Source: Cercospora beticola
Lineage: Eukaryota > Ascomycota > Dothideomycetes > Mycosphaerellales > Mycosphaerellaceae
Length of the DNA stretch: 64,000 nt
Assembly (NCBI RefSeq): GCF_033473495.1
Contig: NC_088941.1
Location: 2,728,001 to 2,792,000, forward strand
Reading direction: 5' to 3'
The notes beneath the pieces were generated by a model. It ran no database searches. It saw only the letters and a list, made by a program, of their open reading frames with translations, and was not told the origin of the DNA. Position numbers and translations under genes: made by a program. Shown piece by piece: positions 29,592 to 39,957 of this stretch. Positions within the stretch are counted from its first letter, which is position 1; the number at the start of each line of letters is the position of its first letter.

Positions 29592-30015
29592 TTATAACAG
29601 TCCTTTCCTCGCCAATTCGATCTTCCTCAGCGACTCGCCTTCCTTGAATCCGCCTTTGCTAACGCACGCCATGCTGCCTTCTCCGAACTCGATTTTGTCT
29701 TCGGTTTTGGGGAATGCGCAGGGACAGTGGTGTGGGAAGTGGACGCAAGAGAGGGTGTGTGGGCAGAGGTATTTGTCGCAGCGGGCTGGCAGAAAGGGGT
29801 CAGCTTTCAAAATCCGCGAGACGACAACGAACTGTGCAGTCTCGAATGCGCTTACCTCCTTCATAGTTCTGCTGGTACCAGTCGCTGTCGCTCCCCATAT
29901 TCTGTGGCTCTTGATGTTGTTGTTGCTGGCCGAACATGTTGCCGAAGTTGAAGAATTGCGACATTCCCGGAGCAACGAGGAGCAAGAGAGCTCCAAGGAT
30001 CGATTGAAAGTGCAT
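29592..30015 (-). CDS. LCL2: Long chronological lifespan protein 2
   Basis: Small secretory-pathway protein linked in yeast to ER-associated degradation and lifespan. Two exons, 30015-29856 and 29785-29592, separated by a 70-nt intron (GTAAGC, CTGACC branch site, CAG); 117 residues. It has a signal peptide ([19 protein letters not shown]), then [13 protein letters not shown], and a Cys-rich core [20 protein letters not shown] with CAFP. The C-terminal IELARKGLL is a family hallmark. Start chosen at the Met that opens the signal peptide; an in-frame upstream start lacks support. Confidence 0.93.
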
Positions 30016-30261
30016 CTTGTTCAGCGGCGCGTGTCGTGTGCAGCGCAATGGAACGAACGCAGGGTGAAGTTGCGTAGTTGCGAGCTGTTCATGAGCGCCG
30101 GAGGAATAGTCGGGCCGACATGCAGAGCCAAGATCCTAGCTCTCCTCGAGATTTCTTGAGCTTCACTTCTGACTTTTTGCGACGACAGCAACGGCGACAG
30201 CACCTCACAATCGCAGACCGAACGAACATTTCCACGGGACAAATCTACGACATCAGTCACC

Positions 30262-30579
30262 ATGCATCTTATGTACACCCTCGATGCCAATGGCAAGCGC
30301 GTCTACACCTTGAAGAAGGTCGTCGGCAGCGAAGTCACCAAGTCTGCCCACCCAGCCAGATTTTCGCCAGATGACAAGTACTCGAGGTATGAAGAAAGCG
30401 CTTGAGTGCGAGAACAATGGGATAGAACGCGATGCTAATGCGATCAAATAGACACAGAGTCACTTTGAAGAAGCGATACGGTCTGCTCCTCACCCAGCAG
30501 AGTGAGTAATAAAGGAGATGGAGCAACAAAGGACGCTGCTGACAATGGAACAGAAGATAAGACTGTGCTCGGACAATAG
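30262..30579 (+). CDS. NOP10: H/ACA ribonucleoprotein subunit 3
   Basis: Component of the box H/ACA snoRNP that makes pseudouridine in rRNA; nucleolar. ATG at 30262 (CACCATGC). Exon 1 is 30262-30386 and exon 2 begins at 30452; the intron of 65 nt has a GCTAATG branch site. The core [34 protein letters not shown] and [11 protein letters not shown] is diagnostic. A second intron, 30502-30553, has excellent signals (GTGAGT, GCTGACA, AACAG). It leads to a third exon 30554-30579, giving 66 residues ending TQQKDKTVLGQ. If that intron is kept, a stop at 30507 gives 60 residues ending TQQSE. Both lengths suit the family; I prefer the spliced form because of the splice signals and the QQK residue. Confidence 0.92.
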
Positions 30580-31054
30580 ACGGATAGCTGAAGAGATGAT
30601 ACAATCTCGCTGTGTGGGATTAGCGATGGAGTTTTGGCGTTCGCCTGGAAAAGCTAGGATGTGCTGTACAACCACATGGGAAATCAGTATGTCGTCGGAA
30701 ACGTGTCTTGGACACAGCCCGTGAGCAAATGATACGCAATTTTGAGCGACAGTCATGTAGATCGTGAAGTGCTACGGCGTCTGCTTCACTTCGTGCCTCA
30801 CTGCCAAGACTAAAGTGCGGCGGCAGGTTTTCGGAAAAGTGTTTTTCTTATTGTTCACCAGTGCACTACTTTCCGCTCTTGGTCACACACTGCCTTGCTG
30901 ATTCACAGGCAATACTCGACAGCAAAGTTCTGGCAACCGGTCAACCATTTATCACTTCACCCGAACAAAGAATTCGGCATACATCAGCATTCGCATAAGC
31001 ACCAGCGCACTAGACCAGACTCGACCAGATCACTTCCAGCACGCAGCCGTTCCA
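30580..31054. other. Intergenic stretch upstream of the 2EXR array
   Basis: No gene seen. The transition from core genes to the tandem array happens here. No repeat or mobile-element end is recognised at the border. Confidence 0.5.
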
Positions 31055-31678
31055 ATGGAGAACTCGCCCCTCGATAGACTCTCGTCCGAATTGCGCAACG
31101 AGATCTACGAGTTAGCCCTCACGGCTGACGGGCCACTCACCATTTGCTCCAAGATTTCACACCCAGGTGAAATTCGACATGCGCCAACAGGAGTCCAACC
31201 AGCTCTCACCAAAGTCTGCCGTCAGGTTCGCAAAGAAACGCTCACGATGTTCTATCATACCAACACTTTCCTCATCGAGGCCTGCGGACCTCGCGCAACC
31301 GGGGCAAGCCCAAACCTCGCGCGCGAGCAGAAGGAAGTAGTGGCTTGGCTTTTTGGGCTGGAGCGCAAGCATCATGCATCGATTCGCAATCTGCATTTGA
31401 CAATCGACATGTCCTTGATCGCAAGCAGGTACTCGCCGGACTGGCGAGGTTTGATGGGTGTACTGGAAAGCTTCCACTATCATGGCAAGCATATGGAGGA
31501 GCAGAAAATGAGAGTGACTGTGCGCTTGAACAAAGACGGAGTTGATTGGAAGTCACGCTTGGGTGCAGCGGATGAGGCTGCTGCGCACGCTGAGCAAATG
31601 GAGAAGGATGCGTTCGAGTTCTTCGAAGCTGAAGGTCTGGAGATTGATGTGTTTTGGGCATCGGGCATGACGACTTGA
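31055..31678 (+). CDS. 2EXR-type protein, array member 1
   Basis: 207 residues, intronless. It opens with the array signature MENSPLDRLSSELRNEIYEL, followed by TKVCRQVRKETLTMFYHTNTF. The N-terminal ~75 residues form the 2EXR/F-box-like module (helix, ELRxxIY, then CRQxRxE). The C-terminal part is variable, with EQKMRVTVRL and a final AFEFFEAEGLEIDVFW strand. Function unknown; no catalytic residues are visible and no signal peptide. It is the most divergent member in the region between residues 45 and 90. Confidence 0.85.
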   Translation: MENSPLDRLSSELRNEIYELALTADGPLTICSKISHPGEIRHAPTGVQPALTKVCRQVRKETLTMFYHTNTFLIEACGPRATGASPNLAREQKEVVAWLFGLERKHHASIRNLHLTIDMSLIASRYSPDWRGLMGVLESFHYHGKHMEEQKMRVTVRLNKDGVDWKSRLGAADEAAAHAEQMEKDAFEFFEAEGLEIDVFWASGMTT

Positions 31679-32086
31679 AGGTGTGCAATTGGCGAATAGT
31701 CGTAGGGACGGCGAGAAATGGGGAAGTGGATAGCCGTGGGCTTCGCGAGAGGACTGCATCCTGAGAGGTGATCTCGAGGTGCTTCTACGCATTCGATCGA
31801 CTGTTGACTTTATTGAGTAAAATAAGCGTTTGTATTGAGGGGGCGTTTGCAGTGGCGAGTCGCAGTTCCTAGATTTCAAGCTTGTGCGCACTTTGTCGCT
31901 GAGCTCCCTACTTGACTTCTCGCCAGTACCTCGACATTACCAACACAACACAACACCGCCCCATCAGAAGCTGATCGTCGTGCATGCGCGCTCGCATCAT
32001 CAAGCCGGCATCACCACGCCACCCCACCATCACGTTCAATCGCGCCTGGAACAACCTCCTCGGCCGCAGCGCCTGAGTCTCGCGAA

Positions 32087-32836
32087 ATGGAGAACTCGCC
32101 ACTTAACAAGCTTTCCGCCGAACTGCGTAACAAGATCTACGAACTCGCGCTTCAACAGGAAAATCCTCTAGTAGTCTGTAAAGGACACCCAGATCCTGAC
32201 TCAACGGCTGTACAACCACCACTCACCCGCGTTTGTCGGCAAATCCGCGACGAAGCCCTCGGCATGTTTTATCACTGCAACACCTTTGTGATGAAAATGA
32301 TTTCGTCCCGGTTATGGGACTGGAGCGACTATACATCGTGGAACTTTCCCTAAGAACCCGAATACGAGACCCAGGGCGAATATCACATGCCGGTACCTTG
32401 CAGCCAGTGCGAAATACTCGAAAGAAGAACGTATGAGGTCTCAGAATGGTTAGAATGTACCACCCAAAAGCACCACGACATCATCAAGAACGTAGAAGTC
32501 ATGGTCTCTACATACGCAGAAGATTGGGGAAACTATGAGGGGGAAGACATCGGAACATACAGCATCGAACCTCTGGTGAAGAAGTTGAGAGAATGTGATT
32601 ATGGTGGAATTGAAGGGCAGCAGGAACTCAAAGCGACCGTACACCTGGTCTCTGAGTATACCACTGATGATGAGCTGGTATGGGTATACGGAGGGTCTGC
32701 CGACGAAATGAAGGCAAAGGCGAGAAAGTTCTTCGAAGATCTGGGTCTAGAGGTCGAGGTGACTTGGAAGAAGATGTGGTCTCACGAAGTGAGTAACTGC
32801 AAACACTGTCGTGCCCCTTTGCAGGAGGCACAATGA
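32087..32836 (+). pseudogene. 2EXR-type protein, array member 2, interrupted by a stop
   Basis: From the ATG at 32087 the frame begins MENSPLNKLSAELRNKIYEL and runs to a TAA at 32351-32353 (codon 89). It then continues in the same frame with typical family sequence (SEWLECTTQKHHDIIKNV, LKATVHLVSEYTTDDELVW, FFEDLGLEVEVTW) to a TGA at 32834, 249 codons without the stop. Comparison with the neighbours shows that coding continues through the stop, so a nonsense change is the simplest reading. A weak intron (GTTATG…CTAAG) that would remove it is possible but poor. The C-terminus has a CKHC pair like CLSC in member 4. Confidence 0.7.
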
Positions 32837-33222
32837 ATGTGTCACGAATACAATGTATGGTCTGTCAAAGAGGTAGGCCCCAGGACTGGTTGGATGAGCT
32901 GTGTGGATGATCATGCTGGTGGAGTCAACGACTGAGAGACGAAAACCTTCTCTACAGAACACTGCACCAAGTCGTAACAAAGAGATTATGCAGCCGAAGA
33001 AAGGTCGTTCACTTTCGCACATCACTTGCTCTGAGGCTTCACCAGGCACTGATATCCTTCTTCAATACTACTCTTCCACTTTGCATACCTTCGCACTAAC
33101 ATCTCAATAGTATCGACCCATCGCAGCACTGCCCATCAACACTCAATCTAAGGAAAAGGCGTTCAAGCCATCCGACCCAGCTCAGCAGACCTCTCCTCAT
33201 CAAGCCGGCTTTTCTCGCCGCC

Positions 33223-33813
33223 ATGGAGAACTCACTCTTCGGCAAGCTCTCCGCAGAACTACGGAACGACATCTACAAGCGCGTACTCTCAGCCGACAGA
33301 TCACTGGCGATTTGCTCCGGGCCCTCCGAGCTCCGTAAAGCCAGGCAGCCACCAATAACTCGAGTCTGCAGCCAGATCCGTGAAGAAACCCTACAAATGT
33401 TCTACCACTGCAACACCTTTGTCGCAGAAATATCGGCGCACACGAACTGGACTCCCGACCCCGACAGATGGGTCATTGACAAAATCGACAAAATCGAGCA
33501 TTGGCTCCAGTGCACGACTGCCCAGAACCTCGCCAATGTCCAAGATCTGCGGCTTGTGATGACCCTACCTGACTACTGCTACTTCGAAGACGCCGAGGAT
33601 GATTGGGAAGGCTTGAACCAGGAGCTGACACGACTCGGTCTGGTTGGAGGTGGCGCGAACCCTAAGATGAAAGTGATCGCATGCCTGCGCGCAACATCCC
33701 GTGACTTCAAAGACTTCCGTGAGAGGCGCAAGAGGGAGACGAAGGCGTTCTTCGATAGCCTTGAGTTTGAGGTCGAGGTCGTTTGGGAGAAAATGGACGG
33801 GACCTGGTGCTGA
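33223..33813 (+). CDS. 2EXR-type protein, array member 3
   Basis: 196 residues, intronless, ATG in GCCGCCATGG, a near-perfect context. It starts MENSLFGKLSAELRNDIYKR, then ITRVCSQIREETLQMFYHCN. It has the family's IEHWLQCTTAQNLANVQDLR block, a KMKVIACLRA strand and a final FFDSLEFEVEVVW. It is the shortest intact member and lacks the C-terminal Cys pair. No function is known. Confidence 0.85.
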   Translation: MENSLFGKLSAELRNDIYKRVLSADRSLAICSGPSELRKARQPPITRVCSQIREETLQMFYHCNTFVAEISAHTNWTPDPDRWVIDKIDKIEHWLQCTTAQNLANVQDLRLVMTLPDYCYFEDAEDDWEGLNQELTRLGLVGGGANPKMKVIACLRATSRDFKDFRERRKRETKAFFDSLEFEVEVVWEKMDGTWC

Positions 33814-34557
33814 ATGATAGCATGTTCGGTGGTTGTAACATCGATGTTCTCTCCCAAGCCCGGTGCAATTGGAGAATGATCTCACCGCATGGATTCGAAC
33901 TTACTGACCAAAATATGGGCCCCGTGACAGTCTCGCCCAATGATTGGAATCATTCGCACAGTAGAAGTAACTGGATGTTATCAATTCAAACAGTATGATA
34001 ACTGGGACTCGTTGGGGCTGGTGCGAAGGTGGGCATCATAGTTAAAGGGAACATGAAAGTCGTCGTGTACTTGACAAGTGTGACTGAGCCTGGCTTTAAC
34101 ATTCTCAGCGCCGGACAGGGGTGGTTGGTAGTTCTCCAGGCGTCTTGGCAATCGTTGTTTGATTGGGAGTCTTGATTAGTTAGAGGATGAAGACAACTTT
34201 TTAGACCATGTCTCGATAAACTGCAGTGATGGGAAAGATAGACGAAGCCGTGATAGGAGAAGTGAGACATGTAGCGAGTATCTGCAGTTCTAGTCACATG
34301 AAATATCGAAGCTTGGGCGCACTTTCTCTCGCACTGAACTCTTTCCTTTTCACTTTCGCATCGTCACCACAACAGCAACAACACCATGCCTTTCAAACCT
34401 CATCGCCGAGTACAACTCCAGATCACTGTCGCCACAGCTCGCCACAGGTATCAGCAAAGACTATAGACACCATCCCGGCTGCTCTCAGCTTTGAGCACGT
34501 CGAATCACACCCCATCAACCTCTCCTTGCCCCAACCAACCTATGGCCGCTCGACAGC

Positions 34558-35253
34558 ATGGACAAGTCGCCCCTGGGAAGGCTCTCCGCCGAACTGCGAA
34601 ACGAGATCTACCAATTGCTAGTGCTAGCCGACAAGCCCCTCGCGGTCTGCAAGAACCACTCCACGCCCGAATCAAGCGCCACACAGCCACCAATTACTCG
34701 AGTCTGTCGCCAGATTCGCGAAGAATCGCTTGGAATGTTCTATCACGGCAACATCTTCATCATGGAACTCATCTCAACCACGTTTTGGGGCCATCACCCG
34801 GACTGGGACGACATCCACGAGAGAACGAAGGAAGTCACGGCATGGCTGCAATGTACAAATCAGAAGAATCACGACAGTACCAAACATCCAGTACTGATGA
34901 TTTGTGTGCATGTGTGCGAAAGGCTCAAGTACGTTGACTGGGAGCCACTAATGAAGGCGCTGAAGGCATGTGGCTACGGTCGGAACAGCGAGGAAGAGCA
35001 GAAGCTCAAGGTCACTGTGCATATCATCTCCGACGAGGCTAACTGTGAGAATTTCGCGTATTCCTACGATCGAGTCACTTATGGTCGCGTTCGCGAGTTC
35101 ATTCAAGAGATGAAAGATGAAGCGAGCGAGCTTTTTGACGCATCAGGACTGAATGTCAAGGTCAATCTGACCTGGCTGCATACTCTACGCTTCGGGCACT
35201 GCCTGAGTTGCCAAGGTATGGTGGAAGAGCTGAGCAACTCAGAAGGCGAATGA
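34558..35253 (+). CDS. 2EXR-type protein, array member 4
   Basis: 231 residues, the longest intact member. It starts MDKSPLGRLSAELRNEIYQL, then ITRVCRQIREESLGMFYHGN. The block VTAWLQCTNQKNHDSTKHP aligns with the WLECTTQK block of member 2. The C-terminus extends past the usual end into LRFGHCLSCQGMVEEL; the same extension with CKHC is in member 2, so these two form a subgroup. Start codon context is CAGCATGG. Confidence 0.85.
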   Translation: MDKSPLGRLSAELRNEIYQLLVLADKPLAVCKNHSTPESSATQPPITRVCRQIREESLGMFYHGNIFIMELISTTFWGHHPDWDDIHERTKEVTAWLQCTNQKNHDSTKHPVLMICVHVCERLKYVDWEPLMKALKACGYGRNSEEEQKLKVTVHIISDEANCENFAYSYDRVTYGRVREFIQEMKDEASELFDASGLNVKVNLTWLHTLRFGHCLSCQGMVEELSNSEGE

Positions 35254-35779
35254 TACAATCATGAACTCGCCAAAATCATCCCAAACAGACAGCTCAGGCA
35301 CCTGGAGCGATCATATGAATGATATTGAACATTCACGTTCCACGGGTGTCAGAAATGCGAACGAGAATTGAGCCGTCTTCCATATGTGAGACCTCGCCAA
35401 CTGTTACAACGCGGAGTTATGAATAGCTTGGCTTGGGGGTTCGGACGAGGTGACTTGAAATTCTGTATAAGACGATTCAGACACAAGAAAGGGAGCTGCC
35501 ATGGCACGGCAGAATTGCTTGAGGCACGTGAGTGAATCGTGCTGCCTTATCTGGCCATTCACCTTTAGCGACATGAATCTTCCAAATCAAACAGAGACAT
35601 TCACGAAAATTCTTCTTGTACTTCATTTCGACTGACACCTTCGTACTCCACGGGCTAATCCTGAGCAAAGGTCCAAGGGGTCATTCGTCTCGTTCTCGAG
35701 CCTCAGCACACCAAGTCGAGTCCCACGATCCTTCCGCTACCCTCTCCCTCCTCGGTCACTTCTACTGCCTCCGAACACG

Positions 35780-36403
35780 ATGGAAAACTCACCACCCGAG
35801 AAGCTCCCCGCCGAGCTACGAAACGAGATCTACCGATTAGTAGTCTCAGCCGACAAACCTCTCACAGTCTGCGCTCAGTCCCCTGGATACCACAAAGCTA
35901 TTCAACCACCGATTACCCGCGTTTGCCGCCAGATTCGCGACGAGAGTCTGGGAATTTTCTATCACTGCAACGACTTTGTCTTCGAGGTTGTTTCCGCGGA
36001 ATGCTGGGGAGACCCCGAATGCGACATCACCGACCGATCGTGTGAGATTGAGCGATGGCTAGAATGTTCAACCGAGAAGAACCGCGCAGCTATTCGAAAC
36101 TTGCTTATCGTGTGCGGGGAGTACTCTGATTGTTGTCTTGATGGCGACTCAGAGTGGCAGGACTTGGCGGAAATATTACTGGGTTATGGCTATGGAGGCA
36201 AAGGCGAGCAGAAGAACAAGTTCAAGTGCACCATTCACGTCCATCTCGTGTTTCAGTATTGGGGATCTTTGATGCGTGTAATGCGTCGAGCAGGCACAGA
36301 TCCGGAAGCATACAGTCTGGAACAGGTGGCAAAGTCAACCAAATTGTTCGAAGATTTGGGGTTCGACGTTCAAGTCACATCGGAGACGGTCAACGATCGA
36401 TGA
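35780..36403 (+). CDS. 2EXR-type protein, array member 5
   Basis: 207 residues, intronless. It starts MENSPPEKLPAELRNEIYRL, then ITRVCRQIRDESLGIFYHCN, and has the block IERWLECSTEKNRAAIRNL. The middle is Cys-rich (CGEYSDCCLDGD) and the end is LFEDLGFDVQV. The order of blocks matches members 1-4, confirming head-to-tail duplication. Unlike member 4 it ends without the Cys pair. Confidence 0.85.
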   Translation: MENSPPEKLPAELRNEIYRLVVSADKPLTVCAQSPGYHKAIQPPITRVCRQIRDESLGIFYHCNDFVFEVVSAECWGDPECDITDRSCEIERWLECSTEKNRAAIRNLLIVCGEYSDCCLDGDSEWQDLAEILLGYGYGGKGEQKNKFKCTIHVHLVFQYWGSLMRVMRRAGTDPEAYSLEQVAKSTKLFEDLGFDVQVTSETVNDR

Positions 36404-36924
36404 GAGAATGACCCAGGTGTATCCTGAGCAAGTCGCCTGAGGAACATGTTCGAATTGTGATGAAACCTCAGAATATATTCAGTTTGTCCTTCCAAGGCCT
36501 AACAAGATTCCGTCTGGGCTTATTGCTGATATCGAATTGCTGAGAAGCATACCTTTCGCTGGAAACGTGAATGCAACTCAGCTACCAACGGTCGCAAAAA
36601 AGCACACGTCTCCCCGATGGCATAGCATCTTCTCAGCTTTTGTATTTTATACCAGCAGCAGCATGATATGCGAAGCTTTCGGCAATCTGACTGCCCAGGA
36701 GGGAGCTGGTCGCGAAATGTCAGCTTGCTCTCCAAATTGGAATGAGTTCTCTGCGCTTTTGCCGAGCGAAGCGGTTAGTTAGCGCTGCAGAAAGCCGTCT
36801 GAGACATGGAAGCGCGTAGAACATGTAGCCTGCTTATCTGCATTCATCACAGCCTATGGACAGTACATTTTGAACAGAATCTCACCCATCCATTTCTTCC
36901 CCCAGTCTTCCTTCTTGACATTCC
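36404..36924. other. Intergenic stretch at the end of the array
   Basis: No gene seen. It lies between the last array member and the 3' end of a minus-strand membrane protein gene. Confidence 0.5.
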
Positions 36925-38526
36925 CTACTCAAACCGAAACCTCTCCGGACACCTTATTCCATTCTGCATCAAAGGGGTATAACTCGTCTGTCGAATCCGA
37001 CTCTGGCTCTCCGCATACTGTCTCAATTTCTGTTCCAAGGCACTCTGAGGCGGCACAGTCGATTTCCTGATCTGAAGAGGAGCTACAGGCTCGAAGCTGA
37101 GCACCGTGTTGCATTCGCTGCTGAGGGAATGTGTATTGGCAGCGCTGCCGGTGGATGAGTCGAAGCTCATTTTCGAACGGGGTTGGTGCTGCAGATTTGT
37201 TGTCACGGTAGTGTTTTGGATTGTCGATACGCTGCCTGAGCTTGAACTTCGACTGCTGGAAGTGAGCGAAGGTAGGGGGTTTGCCTTGGGTAAAACTTGG
37301 GATTCGCCTGTTGTGTCGCGACTGTATATGCTTGAGAAGGACGCCCGTCTTCGTGAGAGGACGGCAAGGTTGGCGGAAGAGAGGGCTACAGGTGGTGGTG
37401 GCAGTAGATCGAGCGTATCATCGCTTCGACTAGGCCGAACAGGCACAGGGCGGGAGAATGAGCGAGGGGGGTATATAGCTCTGTGCATCGTGCTGCCAGC
37501 ATGCAAGCGATTGGGAAGGTAAGCTGGCAGAGGTGGTAGAGGGGAGGCGGGTGGCGGCGGCAGGTACAAGCTTGTGTGGGAGCGGATTGAAGACATTGAT
37601 GGTCGTGCTTGCAACAGCGAGGGAGGTACGGCAGCTTTGCTGCAACTGATATCCGGCTTCGTTGGCTTCGGCGGCAGCCATGGTTCGGTGACCACCGGCA
37701 TAGGTTCATGCTCTACGTCTCTTGAAGCCATCGCTTTAGTCGAGATCGATGTTGATGAGCGGCACTTGAATGACATCTCGGAAGGCATGGTTCGAAGAGC
37801 TCGCTCCTTGTGGGCCAGGAACAAGGGTAGCAGTTTGTGTTCTGGCACTATTCCGAGCAGATGGCATCGATTCGCTCCGCTTACTCGCCGCATGAGCAGG
37901 ATGAGAATCAGCGTAGCAATCCTATCCAAACTATCAGCATGCGCACAAGCGCTTGATCCGCTGTGTATCGACTTACATGCCGACAAGGCCCGTCAGTATG
38001 GCGACCCGATTGATGACACACACGTGGCCATTGTCCACCAAATTCATCTTCGATGAGTTGGACCCGAAAGTGCACAGAGGTTGCCTCGCCGCAGTGAACG
38101 TAATGCACAGCCCACTAGCTATCGTCCATATCGTGACCAGTATAGGCAATGTATGCGCAGCAAGTGACTGATAGCCATCAACTCGTTCGCCATCGATCAT
38201 GTTCCGAGCCCTCGTCCGCAGATGAGTTGCGATATTTTGCAGAACAAGGTAGAAAAGGGATAAGATGCCCTGCAGGATATGTCAGACGTCTCGTCCAACG
38301 GCACTGGTCAAGAAGCTCTTACTGCCACCAAATACATCACCGCAGAAGGAATCGCTTGTGTGTCTATAGCTCCGATGACCAGGAGGAATATCGTGCTTGC
38401 GACGACATACAAGGCCGCCCACAGAAGTGCATTCTGACAGGCTACAATCGTGATCCGTCCAAACTGTTTCCTTCGTGCTCGTGCCGGTTGTAGTCGTTGC
38501 AAGTCGCGTGATTCTGACACACCCAT
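36925..38526 (-). CDS. Four-helix membrane protein with Ser/Pro-rich tail
   Basis: Three exons: 38526-38323, 38269-37977 and 37921-36925, giving 497 residues. Introns of 53 and 55 nt have GTAAGA/GTAAGT donors, CTGAC/CTGAT branch sites and CAG/TAG acceptors. Predicted helices are ALLWAALYVVASTIFLLVIG (~35-54), a second formed across the first splice join (AVMYLVA + GILSLFYLVL), LPILVTIWTIASGLCITFTA, and a fourth across the second join (VAILTGLVGM + IATLILILLM). A cytosolic tail of ~310 residues follows, rich in Ser and Pro with PPPPASPLPPLPAYLP and many basic SxxS sites. That two helices appear only after splicing supports the model. The four-helix layout resembles MARVEL-type fungal proteins, but the family is not certain. 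Confidence 0.7.
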
Positions 38527-39957
38527 GTCCGAGGCCAACCGTCGAGGTCCGCAATGATGACCGAAAGTTCGTGATTTTTCGCTGTCGGAAAGTTGTTGTG
38601 TTCTTGCTGCACGGGTTTCTGACTGCTGCTGTTAATGATGCTGTGGGTGAGAGGTAGGCTAGGCAAATGCAGTGGCAGTTGAAAGTCATGCTGCATATGG
38701 TCGGTATAGCGGTCGGTCGGGTCGTGGTTCCTTGACCAGCCATCGCGTCGCAGCGTGCTTACCCTGATAGGTGAAATTTGAGAAGTGGTTGCATGAACTA
38801 CATTCCAGAGGCGGAACGACGCGAAGAGTGGAATGCAGCTCGCGATCGGTGCTGCTCACTCACTACCCACCACTCACCACAGCCAAAATGCTCGCTGCAG
38901 ACATAACGAACAGAGTCGCAACATGAGGAAGCCGCAGAAGCAGAGAAGGCAGTCGAAAGGGAGTTCAGCAGCACCCAGGGCTTTACGAAAGAGCAGCGTG
39001 AAATGTCACCGAAATCTGGCACGTCCGACATCGAGCTGGTCCGCGGAGTCGTGAATGCGCCTCTGCATCATCAAACGCACGAAGCATGATTCCAGAAACC
39101 TCAATCTCCGCAGCAGTACGCGAGAGTCAGACGTCTCAATCGGTTGGACTCCACGCCTTCCTACGCCTTGCTATGCTTGAGGCGTCGTCTGGTGAAACAT
39201 GTTGAGCGCAGTTGTTCTCCCTTGGGAATTCTTTTCGGCTTGAATCACGTATGTGACAAGAGCTGCCTCGAGAGCACTGATACCCGGGCGCTCTTTGGTA
39301 GCCTTACGAGACTCTTCGCTTCCATTGCGCGCTGATGCCTCAGGATCGTCTTGTGCGAGAGAAGACACGCGCCACGAAGGCGGAGCATGCCAAACAAAGA
39401 CCGTGGCTCGGCGGCGGGCGAAACAAGATGCGATATAGATGATGATGATGTTGGTGGCAGCAAGAAGTCGGTGCTGGAGAAACATGAGGTGAGGTCGTCG
39501 CCATCATCCTGGTCGAAGTTTGGCGGGCCGCGACCCATGTCCGGGTGGTTGCTCTTCACGACATCCCCACAACACCGCGACTTTTCGAGCGTCACCATTT
39601 CGCACGCGCCGGCGGCCTTTTCATCATGGCCACACTCAGTATCAACGATACAAAACATACACCAAAGCCTCCGTGAGCGAAATTGCACACGCCATTCATT
39701 CCGAGGACGAGAACAGAGGATCCATAGCCCCATCGCAGCTTTTGGCACCGAAAGTGGCTCAGCAACAAGCCTTGGAGCCACGCAAGCTGAGAAGCGCTTC
39801 CCTGTCCGAGGCGCCGAATCTGTCTCGAACTGTTTACTGCTTATGTCTGAGACAGTAGCCTTATAGAAGAGCGAGTTCCGTTGCCCACCTCTCCTGCAAT
39901 TCCAATTGCCTTCTCCCAGTTTGCTACGTTGCTGCCTCGAGCAACTCGAACATCAAA
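38527..39957. other. Intergenic stretch between two membrane-protein genes
   Basis: About 1.4 kb between divergent starts. A minus-strand frame from an ATG at 39733 to 39245 (162 residues, containing GRGPPNFDQDDGDDL) is open but matches nothing and is not called. No repeats were noticed. Confidence 0.4.

Larger units (their letters stand above)
31679..35779. other. Spacers of the 2EXR array (31679-32086, 32837-33222, 33814-34557, 35254-35779)
   Basis: Four non-coding spacers of 408, 386, 744 and 526 bases separate the five genes. Each presumably holds the 3' flank of one gene and the promoter of the next. Pyrimidine-rich CTC/CATCA tracts precede each ATG. No transposon ends, terminal repeats or extra genes are seen, so each gene probably has its own promoter. 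Confidence 0.5.

Noticed and set aside
39245..39733. 162-residue minus-strand frame between the two membrane-protein genes
   Set aside because: Composition is uneven, no family feature is visible and a plus-strand frame of similar quality overlaps it.
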